Below, in pieces: positions 57,695 through 64,000 of a stretch of 64,000 nucleotides of DNA (the stretch's first letter is position 1; each line of letters begins with the position of its first letter). The notes beneath the pieces are model-generated. The model worked only from the letters and a program-made list of their open reading frames with translations, ran no database searches and was not told where the DNA came from. The stretch spans positions 352,501-416,500 of the forward strand of contig JAPTOF010000009.1 of the NCBI GenBank assembly GCA_028554755.1, in the 5' to 3' direction. The stretch comes from Cordia subcordata (taxonomy: Eukaryota > Streptophyta > Magnoliopsida > Boraginales > Cordiaceae). Position numbers and translations under genes: made by a program.

Positions 57695-60600
57695 TGTAGG
57701 ATCAATAATATTACATGTAGTCTATCCTAGTCCACATTTTCAAAAATTCTACCAAGAAAACATGCTAGGAAAATAAAATAACCACAGAACACACGCAAGA
57801 ACATGCTTAAGAACATATAGAACATGACTAGTATTTGCAAAATATGTAAAGCTAACCTCTTGAATCGTGGGGCCTTTGATAAAGCTAAAAATCATCACGA
57901 GCTTTGTTCTTACTCATGAATAAGGCCACCAAAAAATTTTACTGTAAGGATGTCGCAATATGCAACTCCCTAGTCTTCTTCCCTATGGTTAAAGAGACTT
58001 ATCTTAAGAGAATAGCCTCTTGTGTGGGAAGAAGTAAAGTAATATGCTCTTGAAAATTTAGAGCAAAAAACCACACAGTAAGTGTGCACTATCTGTTGTA
58101 GTATTCTCCTACCAAAATGGAAGAGATCAACTACAATTTTTTTTTTTTGGATGCTAGAAATGGTTTGAGGTCTTGCCTAATTATAGAAAAGGTTTGGCAC
58201 CTAAACCTTGTAAACTTTTCATGTGGGAAACTTTTTCCTAGTAGTAAATGTTTGCCACATGTCGTGAAATACTTGTACAATTTGAATTTTTCATGGAAGT
58301 TACTTGTACAATTTGAATTCTTCTTGTAGTAACTTTCTAGCATATGTCTTGGAAGATTGGGCCAAGCACACAATCCAAACCCAACACATAGTCCATAATT
58401 CATGTGAAGGCCCAAGCCTAATAAGAAACCATCCAAGCCCAATTAGGTTATCTTGGACTCTAAAGAAAGCCCAAAACTAATTCCAAGATTTGGCCTAATA
58501 AAGCTATTACCACAATATGGAATTTCCCCTTTCAAGATTACTCTCTCAAAGTCATTTCAACTAGGAAAGGGACCAAGAAGACACAATTAACTTTGGCTTC
58601 CAAAAATAATAAAAAATGTCCTTGCCCGATCTAGGAGACATAATAATTATTTTTAACTCCGATCTATTCCATCATAAGATCAGAGTTGCACTCGAAGAAT
58701 AATTGCTATTACCCAAAAGCTTATCACGAAAGAATGTGAACTTTGTCTTTCACCTATTAGATAACCAATCATAATGCCCCTTTATGTATACCACAACTAA
58801 GGCTGGTCTTTTGGCCTGTGTACTATCACCTCCTTAACTGCATCTTTTCTTTTGGGTCTCTTTTCCTATTGCCAACCATCCTTAATCATGGAATCTCTTT
58901 ATCTCGGAAGTGACCCTCAAGCCATATGACCGATACACCCATAAGGTAGTATCACTAGATCTAGATTCGGATGATAAATATTGACAATCCCAAAGGGGGC
59001 ACAGAGATTCTATATTGCATATACTTGTCCTAATTAATTAGAACTTGGCACTCAACACACGAGGCTATTGATTCTAATAAAGTAAGATCTCACCCAAAGT
59101 AAATCAAAGTGCCAAACCCTAACTTCATTAGTTCATCCACATATGCTCAAGATTAAGAGCAATGATAATTTAGTAGCAGTGAGTATCTTGTTTTCTTTCA
59201 TTGATAGTACATCTTTAGAAAATATACTTACAACGGTCCTGTCAAATGCGTGACACACGTACTATTTAGACAAATTTGGAAAGTCCTCCAATGACCTAAG
59301 TAGATCACCCTCAACGAGGAGATTTGCTCAATATAACCTTATCCCGGTAGAGTGCCCAACATTACCATTCGGTTACAGACTCAATTTATGACGTGACTAA
59401 ATCTAAACTGGGACTTACTGTGCGTCTAGCCTTACTGTGCAACCCAAGTCATTAGTTCATGTCAAGAGACCTTTATATATACATCAATAAAACATACTAG
59501 AGATAATATGTAAGAAACTCATAATGCCATTTAACAAAATGATTGTACATTGTTTAACATCTAAAATGTCAATACAAGTGAGCTTTAGGGTATACTAATT
59601 GATGTGTTGTGTTTTTGTGTGTGTTTGCATTGTCATTTACCTATATTTTAGAGGTGTTGAGTGCTCATAATGATGCATTAGTGTAGTGCTTTTGATAAGA
59701 ATAGGCTTAAGCGTAAACAAATGTACATATCGAGTTTAAGAGACAAATTGCTACACTAATTGCTTATTTTCAATGATTTAGGTGAACTTTGGGTTAAGAT
59801 CGAGATTGGACGATGAAAGGTGATGAAGATGGGAAATGCATGGGTCTAAGAGAGAAGACCAGAGGCTGAAAAGACAAAGAATGGAGGAACAAAAATAGCC
59901 GGACGACCACCCTTCCAGAGCCAGTCGACCGGCCACTCCAGAAAGGTGCCAAAAATAGCCGGACGACCACCCTTCCAGAGCCGGTCGACCGGCTAGGTCG
60001 ACCAGCCACTCCAGAGAGCATCATTAAAAAGCTAGTCGAGCACTCCAGAGGCCGATCGACTGGCAATATGCTGAGAACATATAAATAGGGCCCGATTCTG
60101 CAGAAAAGAAGGAGGACTTTTTGAAAGATTAACACACATTTCACACCTAAAATTCTCACACACTTAACCCTAGATCCCACCCACTTCACACACACTTTTC
60201 ACACATTTCTCACTAAGAACCAAGCTTGATTTGAAGGGTTCAAACATTTTGGAATCAAATTTGCTCAAAAGCTTTGTACAAGATTAGCTAGGATGAAAGG
60301 GAAGCTTCATTGTCTCTCTTTCATTCTATTTCCTATTATGATTGAGTAGACTTGTGTAGGGTGATTTAACTTATGTAATGGGTTAACTATATACTCTTAT
60401 GATATGGGATATGATGGCTATATATATATATATATACATGTTTCGAATTGTCTTGTTCAAATGGGTATTTTCTCATTCATGTCTAAGTGTTTGATAAAAT
60501 GCCTAGATGAGTAACATGTGTATAAATTGAAGTTTGTTTGTTACTAAACACATCTAATCCATGCTATAATCATGTCTATGTGCTTATATATGGATGCTAT

Positions 60601-61493
60601 GAAGTTGGTAATGCTTTTATTCATGTCTATATGTCTATTTGCATGCCTAGCAACGAGCATAACTTCAATAACGCATACGTGTTGGTTATTAATTATTTCT
60701 AATGGTGTGAACTGAACATGACGATGTTTGGTAGTTGAATAAGTTCCATTATTCACGCGCACCTTGGCCTTGAACATGTATGAATGCACTAGCAAGTCAA
60801 ATCCTGCTGTAGTGACCTTAGAATGACGAAGTATAATTTAGGGCTAGTCTAGGCTGAGTCTTCTTTGGCTTTAAATCCAGCCAATAGGTTTTCGGATAGG
60901 TTTAATCGACCTTAGCAACACTAGGTCTTGGCTTTAAATCCAGCCAAAGGTTTAGGTACTAAGGTAGGTTCATTCTAAGCCACCTAGGAAGTTAGTTAGT
61001 CACTCTTGAGGCCCTAGGTCATAAGGACCACGCCGTAGCTCTAGGAGGCGCCGCCTAGGGACGGACCCACACCGAGTCCTAGGGGGAAATTAGGACACTA
61101 ACTCGCAACCCAGTTAAGAGCACTCATGATAGTTAGCCATCATCCCTTAATCCCATAGCATTTGAGTATAGAATTACCCATTCATAAGTCGAAGTCACCC
61201 TAACCCCTTCTCAATTGTTAGTTCCCTCTTGACCAACTTGTGTTCCCATTTTTCATATCATAGTTTAGTTTTATTTCCTTTACTTAGAGCTCCCGATAAT
61301 CCAAAACCCCAAAAATATGTCTAGTTTAGATCTTTCTTTTTGGCACTTTCTAGAACACCAAGCATAGAATTCACACACATTATTCACGCCTCCCTGTGGT
61401 TCGACACCTGCACTTGTACACACTATATTGCATGATCCGTACGCTTGTGGGTCTTTTAGAGCTTGCACTCGAAAGACAACACTAATCCTAACA
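57695..61493 (-). repeat. 5' LTR of Copia-E, split by S4
   Basis: About 1912 bases after removing S4 and one CTAAT copy. It begins TGTTAGGATTAG at 61493 and ends CATTTG/TCCTACA next to the primer site. It keeps the two segments deleted in the 3' LTR. Confidence 0.9.
59600..61481 (+). mobile_element. S4: solo Athila-type LTR with perfect target duplication CTAAT
   Basis: 1882 bases, TGATGTGTTGTG to AAAGACAACA, flanked by CTAAT at 59595-59599 and 61482-61486. Both ends match the Athila-C/S1/S2 LTR family, but the U3 segment at about 59820-60075 is different. Instead of the ACCGGT-type block it carries two near-tandem copies of 'gtgccaaaaatagccggacg' with CGGTCGACCGG palindromes. TATAAATAG at 60080-60088 follows directly. 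It is the youngest insertion at the right end (inside Copia-E inside Copia-F). Confidence 0.95.
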
Positions 61494-62517
61494 TTAACAT
61501 GTTTGCATAAGCATGATTGCCACATAGAAATGTGTCCACTCATTAGGGTTTATAAAAATCGGTCAAACCAATGAGTTGATTCTCAAGATATTTAAGTTTA
61601 TCAGAATGGCTTAGACAAGATGATTGTAAGCGGCTATGTCTAAAGATGCCATGCAATCTCATGACAACATTAAAAGAACTTAACTTGAGATTTACAAATA
61701 TATATAAACCTAAGGGTCTATGCACCGAGATTTAGGTAAGTAATCTATTATGGTGTTGTAATGTTTTAGTAACGCAAAGGGGATTCGCAAAAACCAAAAG
61801 GTTTCGCAAATCTGAAGCATGTTTAGATCTAAAACAAAAGCAAGAATACCAAAAATAGAGAAAACCCTTATGTTAAAATGTTGAGTAGGAGATGGGACTG
61901 GAAATACCCCACGACTTTCCATATTCAATTCACGTTAACGATAAATGTCACTAACTTCCCTATTGGAAGCTGACACTTTATCTGGATTTAACAAGGTGAA
62001 ACATAAAATATTTATTCAAAAGGGTGTTAGTAAGTTTGACCATCCTATCGGTGGAGTTTTTCACTAAAGATCACCTTACATAACATTGATTAAAGTCACT
62101 ACCCCATCGAAGAGCTTAAATCAAGAATGTTATGGGGAATAAACATTAGGAATGGGCGTATACTCAACTTAAATGGTAGGTTCGGCTATCCTATTGATAG
62201 AGTTCACTATCGGATTTAAGAAGCCAAACAATAATAGTGATTGAATTATTCAATTGGATCATATATAGATGATTGTTAATTCAAATAAGCGGTGGTGCTT
62301 AAACTTAATGTTCATAAGTTTGGCCATCCCATCGGTGGAGTTTATGTGAAGACGTTGAGACACTATTACATCAAGTAGTTTAAAGGGTTGATCTACTCAA
62401 AAGCAAATGATGTAAAAAGTTCTTGTATGTTTTATTTCCAAAGATAGCATACATATTATACATGCATCAATTCTATACTTATAAATTAATTATGATTATA
62501 TTGTTGTATCCAGAAAA
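61494..62517 (+). other. Copia-F leader, second part, with hairpin repeats
   Basis: It aligns in reverse with the Copia-E leader from 57117 to 56088. Hairpin units at 61955-61969 (CTTCC-CTATT-GGAAG), 62040-62054 (CCATC-CTATC-GGTGG), 62099-62113 (degenerate), 62186-62200 (CTATC-CTATT-GATAG) and 62324-62338 (CCATC-CCATC-GGTGG) match the five units of Copia-E in order and stem type. Confidence 0.8.
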
Positions 62518-63285
62518 ATTTCTTCATTCTGTCCACTAGCTACAAAGCTTATTGGACCGAATTTTGTGGACTGGGAACAAAACTTGGACATAATACTCAT
62601 CGCATAAGAGTACAAGTATGTACAAACAACTCCTTGTCCAATTGTAAGGGCCAACTCTTCTGAAGCCCAGAAAGATGCTGAGGCAAAATGGCAGAAAGCC
62701 AATAGTATGGCCAAGTGCTATATGATGGCTTCTATGTCAGATATTTTGTAGAGCAAGTATCATCATATGGAAACTGCAAAAGAAATCATGACCTCACTAT
62801 CTCATATGTTTGCTGATAAGAGCTTGCCCGCAAGGCAAGGTGCTCTTAGAGAAATTATGAATCAAATGATAGCAGAAGGAGCATTTGTCAGGAAGCATAT
62901 GCTCAAAATGATGGATTACTTCAATATTGCCGACATCCTAAGAGCAAACCATAGAGGAACAGTCAAAGGTAGACACGATTTTGGAGACTCTACTATCATC
63001 GTATACGTAGTTCAAGCTCAATTGTAATATGAGCAAGATGAACATAGATATGGCAGAATTAATGAAAGAAGCTGCAGAAGCCATAATGAGAAATAAAGGC
63101 CACATAAATATAGTTCAACCATCCACTTCTGGACTTAACCCGAAAGGGGGAAAGTTCAACGAAAAGGGAAAGCAAAAACGTGGTCAAGGGAAAAGAAGAG
63201 AAATGGTGAACACCCCAGGCAGTTAACAGGAGAAAAGCCCAAGCTTTAAATGTGGCCTAAAAGGACACTAGAAAAAGGATTGCTC
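62518..63285 (+). pseudogene. Copia-F gag
   Basis: The start codon is lost: ATT at 62518 aligns with the ATG of Copia-E gag, followed by SSFCPLAT where Copia-E has ASFSPLAT. Then NFVDWEQNLDIILIA, a stop, EYKYVQTTPCP, AKWQKANSMAKCYMMASMSD, a stop, and the open block METAKEIMTSLSHMFADKSL to MLKMMDYFNIADIL. A basic region (GGKFNEKGKQKRGQGKRRE) precedes the zinc knuckle SFKCGLKGH, TAG at 63269-63271, KKDC. The first knuckle Cys is Ser, and the stop is at the same codon as in Copia-E. Confidence 0.8.
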
Positions 63286-64000
63286 GAAGTACTTGGCACG
63301 AGGCCAGATAGGTATACCTCTTTTGTTCTATATTGAAACTTGCTTAGTGGATGATTATACTGATTCATGTATTGTAGACTCTGGAACCACTAACCACATT
63401 TGCAATTCTTTACATTGGTTTCAGGAAATGAAAGAACCAGCTCGAGGGGAGTTTGCTCTGAGGTTGGGTAATGGAGCAAAAGTATGGGGTTAATGCAGTT
63501 GGAGGAATGTGCTTAAATTTTCCATGTAATAGGAAGTTATTTTTGAACAACATTTGTTATGTTCCGAATGTAAGTAAAAACCTTATTTTTGTTTTGCAAT
63601 TAATATTAGATGGTATTTGCATAATTTCCATTCTGGTGTTGATATCAATAGAGATGGAAATATTATTTATTCCGATAGCAGGCATGATAACTTGTTATGT
63701 ACATAACCTATTACAAACTCACTGCATAATATAGAACAAACTAATTCCCGAAAAAGAAAGTTTCTTCAACCAATGATACTTATCTTTGGCACCTATGCTT
63801 AGGACATATTGGTCTAAAGCGAATTTAGAGATTAGCCGAGGATGGGCATCTTAGCTCATTAGATCTCGAAGATCTACCTCTATTTGAATCTTGTCTCAAA
63901 GGGAAGATGACTAAATGGTAATTTTCTTCTAAAGAAGAAAGGACCAAAGAAGTATTGGAATTGGTTCACACTGATGTGCATGGCCCTATGAGTAAACCAG
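63286..64000 (+). pseudogene. Copia-F protease and start of integrase, cut by window end
   Basis: The protease motif CIVDSGTTNHICNSLHWFQE is intact in sequence (63370-63425), followed by GEFALRLGNGAKVWG and a frameshift. Next come CYVPNVSKNLIF, a decayed stretch, then pre-integrase sequence (HLCLGHIGLKRI-like, SSLDLEDLPLFESCLKGKMT) and the integrase start EVLELVHTDVHGPMSKP at the edge. Confidence 0.75.

Larger units (their letters stand above)
50155..61493 (-). mobile_element. Copia-E: Tork/Tnt1-like Copia element inserted in Copia-F
   Basis: Minus strand: 5' LTR 61493 down to 57695 (split by S4), perfect tRNA-Met primer site, long leader with hairpin repeats, gag from 56087, pol to 52182, polypurine tract, 3' LTR 52168 down to 50388, and then an unexpected second primer site with 233 bases of leader (50155-50387). 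The right end is an exact LTR terminus abutting the Copia-F leader at 61494. The left end is not, so no target duplication can be scored. Frames are broken. Confidence 0.85.
47908..64000 (+). mobile_element. Copia-F: Tork/Tnt1-like Copia element, continues past the window
   Basis: + strand: 5' LTR 47908-49860, tRNA-Met primer site, leader 49861-50154, a large minus-strand insertion of the same family (Copia-E), leader again from 61494, then gag and pol to the window edge. About 280 leader bases present in Copia-E (57117-57397) are missing at the insertion. The gag ATG has become ATT and several stops occur, so it is dead. It is inserted in the gag of Copia-D. Confidence 0.82.

Noticed and set aside
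59794..60195. 133-codon minus-strand frame in S4 with repeated RSTG-type peptides
   Set aside because: It is a read-through of the GC-rich LTR cassette repeats on the strand opposite to the LTR; the peptide repeats simply follow the DNA repeats.
60419..60438. TATATATA run in S4 as a promoter
   Set aside because: Simple TA repeat; TATAAATAG at 60080-60088 is in the proper U3 position.

Overview
This looks like a 64 kb piece of an angiosperm nuclear genome. It is AT-rich, has one spliced plant gene, and is otherwise filled with nested Ty1/Copia and Ty3/Gypsy (Athila-type) LTR retrotransposons. By my reading about 93% of the window is retrotransposon. Only 7377-7863 and 29694-33785 fall outside elements. 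The species cannot be named from this sequence.

Layout. 1-7376: a decayed + strand Copia element (Copia-A) split by a solo Athila-type LTR (S1, 3362-5224, target duplication GAAGG). 7864-29693: an old + strand Athila-like Gypsy element (Athila-B). Its integrase region holds a reverse-oriented solo LTR (S2, 14762-16706). Its 3' LTR holds a much better preserved minus-strand SIRE-like Copia element (18963-28810, target duplication TATAT) with an extra third ORF. 29694-33785: the only host gene, an intact five-exon PP2C-type protein phosphatase (30331-32976, 346 aa) with a TATA box and an overlapping upstream ORF. 33786-47907: Copia-D, whose 5' LTR is cut by a complete but coding-dead Athila-like element (Athila-C, 34364-47060, target duplication CATAT). 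Athila-C itself contains a solo LTR (S3). 47908-64000: Copia-F (+ strand, Tork/Tnt1-like) inserted in the gag of Copia-D and running off the window. Its leader is interrupted by a related minus-strand element, Copia-E (50155-61493). Copia-E's 5' LTR is in turn interrupted by solo LTR S4 (59600-61481, target duplication CTAAT). Nesting is therefore four deep: Copia-D > F > E > S4.

None of the retroelement frames is fully open. The SIRE-like element is closest, with a few stops, one clear protease frameshift and a Glu-to-Asp change in the integrase triad. Stops in the Athila elements sit mostly where Gln or Trp codons are expected, as TAG or TAA, which fits C-to-T decay of methylated DNA.

Most interesting signals: (1) a GC-rich cassette built on the palindrome CGGTCGACCG sits in the U3 of unrelated LTR families (SIRE-like Copia, S3, S4) and recurs upstream of the third ORF of the SIRE-like element, as if it were a movable promoter-proximal module; (2) five small hairpins repeat in the 5' leader of both Copia-E and Copia-F, with compensatory stem changes; (3) a head-to-head LTR-plus-leader inverted duplication of about 4.3 kb is centred near 50154; (4) 31-bp tandem repeats lie upstream of the TATA box in the Copia-F LTR; (5) Copia-E and Copia-F share the same stop codon inside the Gag zinc knuckle.
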